From contig JAURXE010000330.1 of the NCBI GenBank assembly GCA_030654635.1, forward strand, positions 1-11,744: DNA of 11,744 bases, in the 5' to 3' direction. Each line of letters starts with the position of its first letter. Position 1 is the stretch's first letter. Shown here piece after piece: positions 6,731 through 11,744 of this stretch. The stretch comes from Pseudomonas sp. (GTDB taxonomy: Bacteria; Pseudomonadota; Gammaproteobacteria; Pseudomonadales; Pseudomonadaceae). Made by a program: the position numbers and the translations under genes. The notes below the pieces were generated by a model. The model did not search any database. It was given only the letters and a program-made list of their open reading frames with translations, and was not told the origin of the DNA.

Positions 6731-6766
6731 AGCCGGTCTCACCGCGCGCATGCGGTGCGATCGGCT
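6731..6766 (+). other. Strong stem-loop in the phaJ1 3' untranslated region
   Basis: The segment from AGCCG (6731) to CGGCT (6766) folds into a stem of about 14 pairs: AGCCGGTC against GATCGGCT with one G-T pair, one T-C mismatch, then CACCGC/GCGGTG around the loop GCGCAT. It starts eight bases after the phaJ1 stop. No U run follows, so it is not a standard intrinsic terminator. It may protect the 3' end of the mRNA. Confidence 0.55.
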
Positions 6767-6789
6767 CGGCACAGCAAGAAAAAAACCAT

Positions 6790-6812
6790 AAAAAAAGGCG
6801 ACCGAAGTCGCC
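6790..6812 (-). terminator. Intrinsic terminator of the phrS/ccoM transcript
   Basis: On the minus strand the stem GGCGAC/GTCGCC closes a TTCG-containing tetraloop and is followed by seven T (plus-strand A at 6790-6796), with a second T tract just beyond. The stem arms are plus-strand 6797-6802 and 6807-6812. It lies 35 bases after the stop of the small peptide gene and faces the convergent phaJ1 gene. Confidence 0.9.
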
Positions 6813-6846
6813 TCAAATTGCCTTGCGTGCTCTGCTGCTGAAGGAC

Positions 6847-6987
6847 TCAACCTTGCTTGGTCTTGGCGATAGCCTTGACCTTGACCTTGTGCGAGTCCTT
6901 CCAAATGAAATAACCAAAACCGGCCAGAAAGGCGACCATCAACCCGACGGTGCCTATACCCGCAATAACCACTACGTCGACGAACAT
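6847..6987 (-). CDS. ccoM: CcoM-like single-helix subunit of cbb3-type cytochrome oxidase, C-terminally extended
   Basis: This encodes 46 residues from ATG 6987-6985, with GAGGA about 10 bases upstream. The frame is open to 7053, but an earlier start would lie upstream of the predicted transcript start. The peptide begins MFVDVVVIAGIGTVGLMVAF and has one hydrophobic helix (about residues 4-29) followed by WKDSHK and a lysine-rich tail. From memory this matches CcoM, the small helix found bound to cbb3 oxidase of P. stutzeri ZoBell and needed for its assembly or stability, and the roughly 37-aa frame inside PhrS. The tail KVKVKAIAKTKQG makes it about nine residues longer than the forms I recall. 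It is probably an inner-membrane protein with a cytoplasmic basic C-terminus. Tandem Anr boxes upstream fit expression under low oxygen, when cbb3 oxidases matter. Confidence 0.72.
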   Translation of the reverse strand: MFVDVVVIAGIGTVGLMVAFLAGFGYFIWKDSHKVKVKAIAKTKQG

Positions 6988-7028
6988 GGCTGCATCCTCG
7001 CTGTTCAAACCCACAATTGGATGACTGC

Positions 7029-7034
7029 AAGGTA
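7029..7034 (-). promoter_or_regulatory. -10 element of the phrS/ccoM promoter
   Basis: On the minus strand this reads TACCTT, matching TAnnnT of the sigma-70 -10 box. It implies a start near 7022, which puts the adjacent Anr box exactly at -41.5, the standard class II activator position. There is no good -35 hexamer, as expected for an activator-dependent promoter. Confidence 0.55.
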
Positions 7035-7056
7035 GCCCCTGAACGGGCCGCAATAA

Positions 7057-7070
7057 TTGATCTTGATCAA
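7057..7070. promoter_or_regulatory. Perfect Anr/Fnr/Dnr box, proximal
   Basis: TTGATCTTGATCAA matches the TTGAT-N4-ATCAA consensus at all ten fixed positions. The centre, 7063.5, is 41.5 bases upstream of the predicted start of the minus-strand phrS/ccoM unit. Anr, or the related Dnr, is the likely activator under low oxygen. Confidence 0.88.
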
Positions 7071-7106
7071 TACAGTGACAGGGCCAATCGCGGGCTCGCC
7101 CTAGGG

Positions 7107-7120
7107 CTGATCCAGATCAA
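7107..7120. promoter_or_regulatory. Near-consensus Anr/Fnr/Dnr box, distal
   Basis: CTGATCCAGATCAA matches nine of the ten fixed positions of TTGAT-N4-ATCAA. Its centre (7113.5) is exactly 50 bases upstream of the proximal box centre, about -91.5 from the predicted start. That is close to five helical turns, so both dimers would sit on nearly the same face of the DNA. Confidence 0.65.
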
Positions 7121-7156
7121 TAAAACCAGCCCCACAACGACACCAAAACCCCGCGC

Positions 7157-7315
7157 TCAGGGCTTTTTAGGCTTGTTCTTGGGCTTTTTCTTAGGCTTAC
7201 CCAGAGGCAAAGCCTGGGCAAACGCTTCGCGTACCTCGTTCAAACGTTTCTCGTTGCGGTCATGCACGCGCTTGTCACGCTCGCGGGTTAGATCAATCAC
7301 ATTGTCGTCGTTCAT
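7157..7315 (-). CDS. 52-aa lysine-rich hypothetical protein, coupled to alkB
   Basis: The start is the ATG at 7315-7313, which overlaps the alkB stop (ATGA). A longer frame to 7396 would run deep inside alkB without a ribosome site. The protein begins MNDDNVIDLTRERDKRV, continues as a charged helix (HDRNEKRLNEVREAFAQAL), and ends in the tail GKPKKKPKNKPKKP, which is strongly basic. There is no membrane segment. I recall similar short proteins next to alkB in other pseudomonads but no function. The basic tail suggests contact with nucleic acid or an acidic partner, which is inference. No ribosome site of its own is visible, so translation probably depends on alkB. The weak GC hairpin and TTTT just after its stop (minus strand, about 7162-7144) might end the operon. 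Confidence 0.75.
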   Translation of the reverse strand: MNDDNVIDLTRERDKRVHDRNEKRLNEVREAFAQALPLGKPKKKPKNKPKKP

Positions 7316-7926
7316 GCTTGCGGCAAAATCCATCGAAAGGTCAGATTCAGGCGTGGCGCGCAGGGGCTGCGGGTCTTCGCCACTTGATGTTGCCAATGAT
7401 GCTGGGTTGCACCGGCCATGACCAGCAGCGAGCCATGGTTCAAGGGCAACGAATACTCAATGCGACTGGTGCCGCAGCGACGCAAATCGAAGCGCCGCTC
7501 CCCGCCCAGGCTCAGCGAAGCAATCAACGGATTGCGCCCCAGCTCAGGCTCATCATCGCTGTGCCAGCCCATGGAATCCTGGCCGTCACGGTAATAGTTG
7601 AGCAACAAACCATTGAATGCCTGCCCCGCTGCCGCCTCGACCCGAGCACGAATCTGCGCCAGCAACGGCGTCCACGCCAAGGGTTGATGGTTTAGGCCGG
7701 CATAGCGGTAACTCACACCGGCATCGCCATACCAGGCCAACAAGCGCGGCACCGGATGCTGGCGGCCATGCACAAATACCTGCGGCTGCTGCCAAGGAGT
7801 TTGCGCCAGTAGCGCGGTCAGCCAGTGATCGGCCGTGACTGCGTCCAGCCACTCGGGCTGCCAGCGCAGTTCGGCATCGGCCAGCGGCAGCTGCTGCTCA
7901 TGCCCAAGATCATTAAACAAGACCAC
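7312..7926 (-). CDS. alkB: AlkB-type 2-oxoglutarate/Fe(II) dioxygenase (DNA/RNA alkylation repair)
   Basis: This encodes 204 residues from GTG 7926, which lies three bases after the upstream stop with GAGG seven bases before it. The frame is open to a GTG at 7950, but that lies inside the upstream gene. The enzyme oxidatively removes alkyl groups from bases (1-methyladenine, 3-methylcytosine type), using Fe(II), O2 and 2-oxoglutarate. Visible residues are LLNYYRDGQDSMGWHSDDEP (107-126) with the iron-binding His122 and Asp124, THE distal iron-binding histidine in HHWQH (about His180), and PRLNLTFR with Arg192 and Arg198 for 2-oxoglutarate binding and activity. The NYYRDGxDxxGxHxDDE pattern resembles the ALKBH2/ALKBH3 branch more than E. 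coli AlkB. It is the middle gene of a minus-strand trio. No Ada box was seen, so induction by alkylation is unknown. Confidence 0.9.
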   Translation of the reverse strand: MVLFNDLGHEQQLPLADAELRWQPEWLDAVTADHWLTALLAQTPWQQPQVFVHGRQHPVPRLLAWYGDAGVSYRYAGLNHQPLAWTPLLAQIRARVEAAAGQAFNGLLLNYYRDGQDSMGWHSDDEPELGRNPLIASLSLGGERRFDLRRCGTSRIEYSLPLNHGSLLVMAGATQHHWQHQVAKTRSPCAPRLNLTFRWILPQA

Positions 7927-7928
7927 GG

Positions 7929-8231
7929 TTAAACCTCGACATCGACCCACAGCCCCTGGCGGGGCAACTCTTCGAGTACCGCCTGATCTTCTGGAGCCAC
8001 TTCACCCTCGGCCAGCTGCGCCGGACTGTAGCCACGGCGCTGCTGCTGGCGGCGGCGCTGCTCTTGACGCAGCAACTCCTCGGCCTCTTGCGGGTGACGC
8101 TTTTCCAGGCTCACCGCACTTTCCTTGGCGCTGGCCTCAACGGGCGTCACCGGCGGGATATCCGGACGCGGCTTGGCGACTTCCTGCTGAGAGGTCACGG
8201 GCAGCAGGCCCGGTGGAATTGGCGGCAGCAT
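7929..8231 (-). CDS. 100-aa proline/glutamine-rich hypothetical protein upstream of alkB
   Basis: The start is the ATG at 8231; its ribosome site is weak (GAGA about 12 bases upstream). The N-terminal 35 residues are rich in proline (MLPPIPPGLLPV, RPDIPPVTPVE) and look disordered. Residues 43-68 form a charged, Gln/Arg-rich helix (EKRHPQEAEELLRQEQRRR with QQQRRG after it). The C-terminus ends LPRQGLWVDVEV. There is no signal peptide, membrane segment or enzyme motif. I recall short pseudomonad proteins of this shape at the same place (PA3307 in PAO1, from memory), without known function. It is the first gene of the unit with alkB and the 52-aa gene, divergent from rapA. A link to AlkB or RapA function is only suggested by context. 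Confidence 0.78.
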   Translation of the reverse strand: MLPPIPPGLLPVTSQQEVAKPRPDIPPVTPVEASAKESAVSLEKRHPQEAEELLRQEQRRRQQQRRGYSPAQLAEGEVAPEDQAVLEELPRQGLWVDVEV

Positions 8232-8401
8232 GGCGTTATTTCTCGCATCCTTTGGTCAGACTGTCGGCCGTTCAGCCGCTGACTTGAATCACCGATAAAA
8301 CGGCTTACTACACTTTTGACCCATAACCAGTCGGCAAGTGCCGTCGCCCTGCGCACGGCGTTCCGTTACCATAGCCGGCTTTTTCACAGCGGGAGACAGG
8401 C
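8232..8401. promoter_or_regulatory. Divergent promoter region between the alkB operon and rapA
   Basis: These 170 bases separate two divergent starts and must hold both promoters. A TTGACC (8316-8321) resembles a plus-strand -35 box for rapA, but no good -10 box lies at the normal distance, so I assign no exact promoter. The rapA ribosome site GGGAG is at 8391-8395. No clear operator or repeat was seen. Confidence 0.5.
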
Positions 8402-11245
8402 ATGGCGCAGTATCAACCGGGGCAACGCTGGATCAGTGACAGCGAAGCTGAATTGGGGCTAGGCACCGTACTGTCAGAAGATGGCCGGCTGCTTACCGTA
8501 CTTTACCCGGCCACCGGCGAAACCCGCCAGTACGCGACCCGCAACGCACCGCTGACCCGCGTACGCTTCTCGCCGGGCGATGACATTACCCACTTCGAAG
8601 GTTGGAAGCTGACCGTACAGGAAGTCGACGACGTCGATGGCCTGTTGGTGTACCACGGCCTGAACGCCCAGCACCAGCCGGTGACCATGCCGGAAACCCA
8701 GCTGTCGAACTTTATTCAGTTTCGCCTGGCCAGCGACCGCCTGTTTGCCGGGCAGATCGACCCGCTGCCGTGGTTTCGTCTGCGCTACCAAACCCTCGGC
8801 CACAGCAGCCGGCTGCAGCAATCGAGCCTTTGGGGCCTGGGTGGCGCCCGTGCGCAACCGATCGCACACCAATTACACATCGCCCGCGAAGTCGCCGACC
8901 GCAGCGCTCCGCGCGTGTTACTGGCCGACGAAGTGGGCTTGGGTAAAACCATCGAAGCAGGCCTGGTAATCCATCGCCAGCTGCTCTCGGGCCGCGCCAG
9001 CCGCGTGCTGATTCTGGTGCCCGAGAACCTGCAGCATCAGTGGTTGGTAGAGATGCGCCGGCGCTTCAACCTGCCGGTGGCCTTGTTCGACCGCGAACGC
9101 TGCGCCGAAAGCGATGCCGACAACCCCTTCGAAGATACCCAACTGGCATTGGTCGCTCTGGAATGGCTGACCGACGACGACAAAGCCCAGAATTATCTGC
9201 TGGCCGCTGATTGGGATTTGCTGGTGGTCGATGAAGCCCACCATCTGGTCTGGCACCCCGAGCAAGCCAGCCGCGAATACGATCTGGTCGAGCGACTAGC
9301 CCGACAAATCGCCGGCGTGTTGCTATTAACCGCCACCCCGGAACAACTGGGTCTGGACAGTCACTTCGCCCGCCTGCGCCTGCTCGACCCGGATCGTTTC
9401 CATGATCTGGCGGCCTTTCGCGCCGAGAGCGCGCAATACCAGCCGGTGGCCGAAGCGGTACAAGAACTGCTCGACCAAGGCAGCCTCAGCAGCCAAGCCC
9501 GCACGGCGATACATGGTTTCCTCGGCAGCGCTGGCGATGAGCTACTGGCAGCCGTTGAAAGTGGAGATACCGAAGCCCGCGCGCGCATGGTCCGTGAGCT
9601 GCTCGACCGCCATGGCACCGGCCGGGTACTGTTTCGCAACACCCGTTCGGCAGTGCGCGGCTTCCCCGAGCGGCAACTGCACCCCTACCCGCTGGCCTGC
9701 CCGGACGTCTATCTGGAACTGCCGGTCGGCGAGCATGCCGACCTCTACCCGGAAGTCAGCTACCAGGCCCAACCAGAGGCCGGCGAAGAGCAGCGCTGGT
9801 GGCGTTTTGACCCGCGCGTCGAATGGCTGATCGACACCCTGAAGATGCTGAAAAAGGTCAAGGTGCTGGTGATCTGCGCCCACGCCGAGACCGCCTTGGA
9901 CTTGGAAGACGCCTTGCGCGTGCGCTCCGGGATTCTCGCCACTGTGTTCCACGAGGGCATGAACATCCTCGAACGGGATCGCGCCGCTGCCTATTTTGCC
10001 GACGAAGAATTCGGCGCCCAGGTGCTGATTTGCTCGGAAATCGGCAGCGAAGGCCGCAACTTCCAGTTCGCCCATCACTTGGTGTTGTTCGATCTGCCGT
10101 CCCACCCGGACCTGCTCGAGCAGCGCATCGGCCGCCTCGACCGTATCGGTCAGCAGCACACCATCCAACTGCATGTGCCGTACCTGGAAAACAGCCCGCA
10201 AGAGCGGTTGTTCCAGTGGTATCACCAGGCGTTGAATGCCTTCTGCAACACCTGCCCGACCGGTAATGCCCTGCAACACCAGTTCGGCCCACGGCTGCTG
10301 CCACTGCTGGAAGCCGGCGACGACGGTGAATGGCAAGCCCTGGTGGACGAGGCGCAAACCGAGCGCGTGCGCCTGGAAGGCGAACTGCACGCCGGCCGCG
10401 ACCGTCTGCTGGAACTCAATTCCGGCGGTGCTGGTGAAGGCGAGGCGCTGGTCGAGGCGATTCTCGAACAAGACGACGAGTACGCCCTGCCGATTTACAT
10501 GGAGGCCTTGTTCGACGCCTTCGGTATCGACAGCGAAGACCACTCGGAAAACGCCCTGATCCTACGTCCCAGCGAGAAAATGCTCGACGCCAGCTTCCCG
10601 CTGGGCGACGACGAAGGCGTGACCATCACCTACGACCGCGACCAGGCCCTGAGCCGCGAAGACATGCAGTTCCTCACTTGGGAACACCCGATGGTGCAAG
10701 GCGGCATGGACCTGGTGCTGTCAGGCTCAATGGGCAACACCGCCGTGGCGCTGATCAAGAACAAGGCTCTGAAACCCGGCACCGTGCTGCTGGAACTGCT
10801 CTACGTCAGCGAAGTGGTGGCCCCGCGCGCGCTGCAACTGGGCCGTTACCTGCCGCCGGCGGCGCTGCGCTGCCTGCTGGATAACAACGGCAACGACCTG
10901 GCCAGCAAAGTGTCCTTCGAGACCCTAAGCGATCAGCTGGAAAGCGTGCCACGCGCCAGTGCCAACAAGTTTGTTCAGGCCCAGCGTGAGGTGCTTAATC
11001 CGCAGATCAATGCCGGCGAAGCCAAGGTTGCGCCACGCCACGCCGAGCGGGTGGCCGAAGCCAAGCGCCGTTTGGCCGCCGATACCGAAGAAGAGCTGGC
11101 TCGTTTGACTGCCCTGCAAGCGGTCAACCCCAGCGTGCGCACCAGTGAACTGGACGCCTTGCGCAAGCAACGCGAACAGGGCCTGGCGATGCTCGACAAG
11201 GCCGCGTTGCGCCTGGAAGCCATCCGCGTACTGGTCGCCGGCTAA
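8402..11245 (+). CDS. rapA: RNA polymerase-associated SWI2/SNF2 ATPase RapA (HepA)
   Basis: This encodes 947 residues, against 968 in E. coli. RapA binds RNA polymerase and uses ATP to promote its release and recycling after transcription, especially at high salt. The N-terminal Tudor-like region (from [20 protein letters not shown]) is present. Motif I is [13 protein letters not shown] (175-187, Lys182), the DEAH box is VVDEAHHL (Asp277-His280), and [10 protein letters not shown] is motif III. Motif V/VI is [20 protein letters not shown] (551-570) followed by [11 protein letters not shown] (574-584). The C-terminal part contains [19 protein letters not shown] and [17 protein letters not shown], typical of the RapA C-terminal domain. 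All ATPase motifs look intact. The ATG at 8402 has GGGAG at 8391-8395. It is a single-gene unit, divergent from the alkB trio and closed by a hairpin at 11272-11320. Confidence 0.97.
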   Translation: MAQYQPGQRWISDSEAELGLGTVLSEDGRLLTVLYPATGETRQYATRNAPLTRVRFSPGDDITHFEGWKLTVQEVDDVDGLLVYHGLNAQHQPVTMPETQLSNFIQFRLASDRLFAGQIDPLPWFRLRYQTLGHSSRLQQSSLWGLGGARAQPIAHQLHIAREVADRSAPRVLLADEVGLGKTIEAGLVIHRQLLSGRASRVLILVPENLQHQWLVEMRRRFNLPVALFDRERCAESDADNPFEDTQLALVALEWLTDDDKAQNYLLAADWDLLVVDEAHHLVWHPEQASREYDLVERLARQIAGVLLLTATPEQLGLDSHFARLRLLDPDRFHDLAAFRAESAQYQPVAEAVQELLDQGSLSSQARTAIHGFLGSAGDELLAAVESGDTEARARMVRELLDRHGTGRVLFRNTRSAVRGFPERQLHPYPLACPDVYLELPVGEHADLYPEVSYQAQPEAGEEQRWWRFDPRVEWLIDTLKMLKKVKVLVICAHAETALDLEDALRVRSGILATVFHEGMNILERDRAAAYFADEEFGAQVLICSEIGSEGRNFQFAHHLVLFDLPSHPDLLEQRIGRLDRIGQQHTIQLHVPYLENSPQERLFQWYHQALNAFCNTCPTGNALQHQFGPRLLPLLEAGDDGEWQALVDEAQTERVRLEGELHAGRDRLLELNSGGAGEGEALVEAILEQDDEYALPIYMEALFDAFGIDSEDHSENALILRPSEKMLDASFPLGDDEGVTITYDRDQALSREDMQFLTWEHPMVQGGMDLVLSGSMGNTAVALIKNKALKPGTVLLELLYVSEVVAPRALQLGRYLPPAALRCLLDNNGNDLASKVSFETLSDQLESVPRASANKFVQAQREVLNPQINAGEAKVAPRHAERVAEAKRRLAADTEEELARLTALQAVNPSVRTSELDALRKQREQGLAMLDKAALRLEAIRVLVAG

Positions 11246-11271
11246 GTCGCCCGCAGGCAGCATCTGCAAAA

Positions 11272-11320
11272 CTAAAAACCCGAGCACTTGCGCCACCAGC
11301 GTAACTGCCCGGTTTTTTAG
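11272..11320 (+). terminator. Intrinsic terminator of rapA
   Basis: The arms 11272-11293 and 11299-11320 pair over 22 positions with three mismatches and one G-T pair around the loop CACCA. The right arm ends CCCGGTTTTTTAG, giving six T. The structure begins 26 bases after the rapA stop and separates it from the reductase gene. Confidence 0.8.
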
Positions 11321-11371
11321 TCGAGGGCCAACACCGAACAACCGACGACACTTTAGGAGCCTGTAAACACG

Positions 11372-11744
11372 ATGAACTTCCTCCTTCTTTCCGGCAGTTT
11401 TCACCGCACCAGTTTTTCCCAGGCGCTGCTGCACTTCGTTGCCGAGCAATTGCCCGAACACCACACTGCTACCCCCGACCTTCGGTTGTTGCCGTTTTAT
11501 TGCCAAGATATCGAGGGCGACCAGCGGCCGGCACAGGTGCTGCAGTTGCTCGAACAGGTCAGCTGGGCCGATGCGCTGATTGTCTGCACGCCGGAGTACA
11601 ACCACAGCATTCCAGCGGTACTGAAGAACGCCATCGACTGGGCCTCACGCCCGGCGTTCAAGTCACCACTGAAAGACAAACCCGTCACCTTTATCACCCA
11701 GGCCAACAGCCCGGTGGGCGGCGCCAGGGCCCAGGCGCACCTTA
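11372..11744 (+). CDS. NAD(P)H-dependent FMN/quinone reductase, N-terminal part (runs off window)
   Basis: The frame is open from ATG 11372 to the window end (124 codons). TAGGAG at 11354-11359 is a ribosome site with a slightly long spacing of 12 bases. The protein starts MNFLLLSGSFHRTSFSQALL, the flavodoxin-like phosphate-binding loop for FMN (GSxRxxS form, here with His at position 11). It then shows VCTPEYNHSIPAVLKNAIDW (71-90), the family's FMN-binding signature, and ITQANSPVGGARAQ (109-121), which fits the next loop. Such enzymes reduce FMN, quinones or metal ions such as chromate in the cytoplasm (the ChrR/YieF, SsuE and ArsH relatives). The partial sequence does not tell which. The rapA terminator just upstream suggests a separate transcript. 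Confidence 0.88.
   Translation, partial: MNFLLLSGSFHRTSFSQALLHFVAEQLPEHHTATPDLRLLPFYCQDIEGDQRPAQVLQLLEQVSWADALIVCTPEYNHSIPAVLKNAIDWASRPAFKSPLKDKPVTFITQANSPVGGARAQAHL

Larger units (their letters stand above)
6790..7022 (-). ncRNA. phrS: PhrS-like small RNA (also encodes CcoM)
   Basis: PhrS is an Anr-activated, Hfq-binding small RNA of P. aeruginosa, about 210 nt long, which carries a short open frame, activates pqsR translation and is encoded between PA3305 and PA3306 (alkB). Here the same slot, upstream of alkB and past phaJ1, holds a minus-strand unit with these visible parts: a perfect Anr box at 7057-7070, a TACCTT -10-like hexamer (plus 7034-7029), a predicted start near 7022, a 35-base leader with GAGGA, a 46-codon frame and a terminator ending near 6790. 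The transcript would be about 230 nt. The identification rests on synteny, size, promoter type and the encoded peptide. The regulatory pairing region was not checked against a reference, and the host may lack pqsR. The 5' end is predicted. Confidence 0.62.

Noticed and set aside
7159..7200. Repeated GGCTTTTTC-like units as a DNA repeat array
   Set aside because: They are the lysine and proline codons of the KPKKKPKNKPKKP tail and have no regular unit beyond that.
9542..10543. A 333-codon minus-strand open frame inside rapA
   Set aside because: It is a shadow of rapA, with the same antisense composition and no family resemblance, while rapA carries all helicase motifs.
1..11744. A defence system, prophage, CRISPR array, IS element or tRNA gene
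   Set aside because: I scanned for direct repeats with spacers, terminal inverted repeats with transposase frames and cloverleaf-like segments and saw none. Gene content and order are those of a conserved Pseudomonas core region.

Overview
The window looks like a chromosomal core segment of a Pseudomonas species. Every recognisable protein is of pseudomonad type, the coding DNA is moderately GC-rich, and the order fadD1-fadD2-lipase-phaJ1 ... phrS/ccoM ... alkB-orf-rapA matches, from memory, the PA3299-PA3308 neighbourhood of P. aeruginosa PAO1 with a few genes missing. The proteins differ enough from PAO1 that it is probably another species. I see no IS element, phage gene, tRNA, rRNA or CRISPR array, and no gene-free gap longer than about 265 bases.

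Layout. Bases 1-468 hold the 3' end of an acyltransferase-like gene, closed by a bidirectional terminator that it shares with a small minus-strand membrane-protein gene (538-816). A divergent spacer with a terminator-like hairpin leads to a small acidic hypothetical protein (1078-1293). A long bidirectional terminator then separates this from two paralogous acyl-CoA synthetase genes on the minus strand, fadD1 (1439-3127) and fadD2 (3366-5054). Divergent from fadD2 is a tightly coupled pair, an alpha/beta hydrolase (lipase or lysophospholipase type, 5284-6255) and phaJ1, an (R)-specific enoyl-CoA hydratase (6252-6722).

Convergent with phaJ1 is a short minus-strand unit that I read as the PhrS small RNA, which also encodes the one-helix peptide CcoM (6849-6987). 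It is preceded by two Anr/Fnr-type boxes whose centres fall at -41.5 and -91.5 from a predicted start near 7022. Next comes a minus-strand three-gene unit: a 100-aa hypothetical protein, an AlkB-type 2-oxoglutarate/Fe(II) dioxygenase, and a 52-aa lysine-rich protein. Divergent from it is rapA (8402-11245), the RNA-polymerase-recycling SWI2/SNF2 ATPase. The window ends inside an NAD(P)H-dependent FMN/quinone reductase gene (from 11372).

Functionally, the left half is a lipid module: a hydrolase can free acyl chains, FadD1/FadD2 activate them to acyl-CoA, and PhaJ1 can divert trans-2-enoyl-CoA from beta-oxidation to (R)-3-hydroxyacyl-CoA. The middle is an oxygen-responsive RNA/peptide locus. 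The right half carries nucleic-acid repair (AlkB) and transcription recycling (RapA). I found no convincing wholly new system. The best leads are the tandem Anr-box promoter of the phrS/ccoM unit, its extended peptide, and a terminator-like hairpin in the leader of the small membrane-protein gene.
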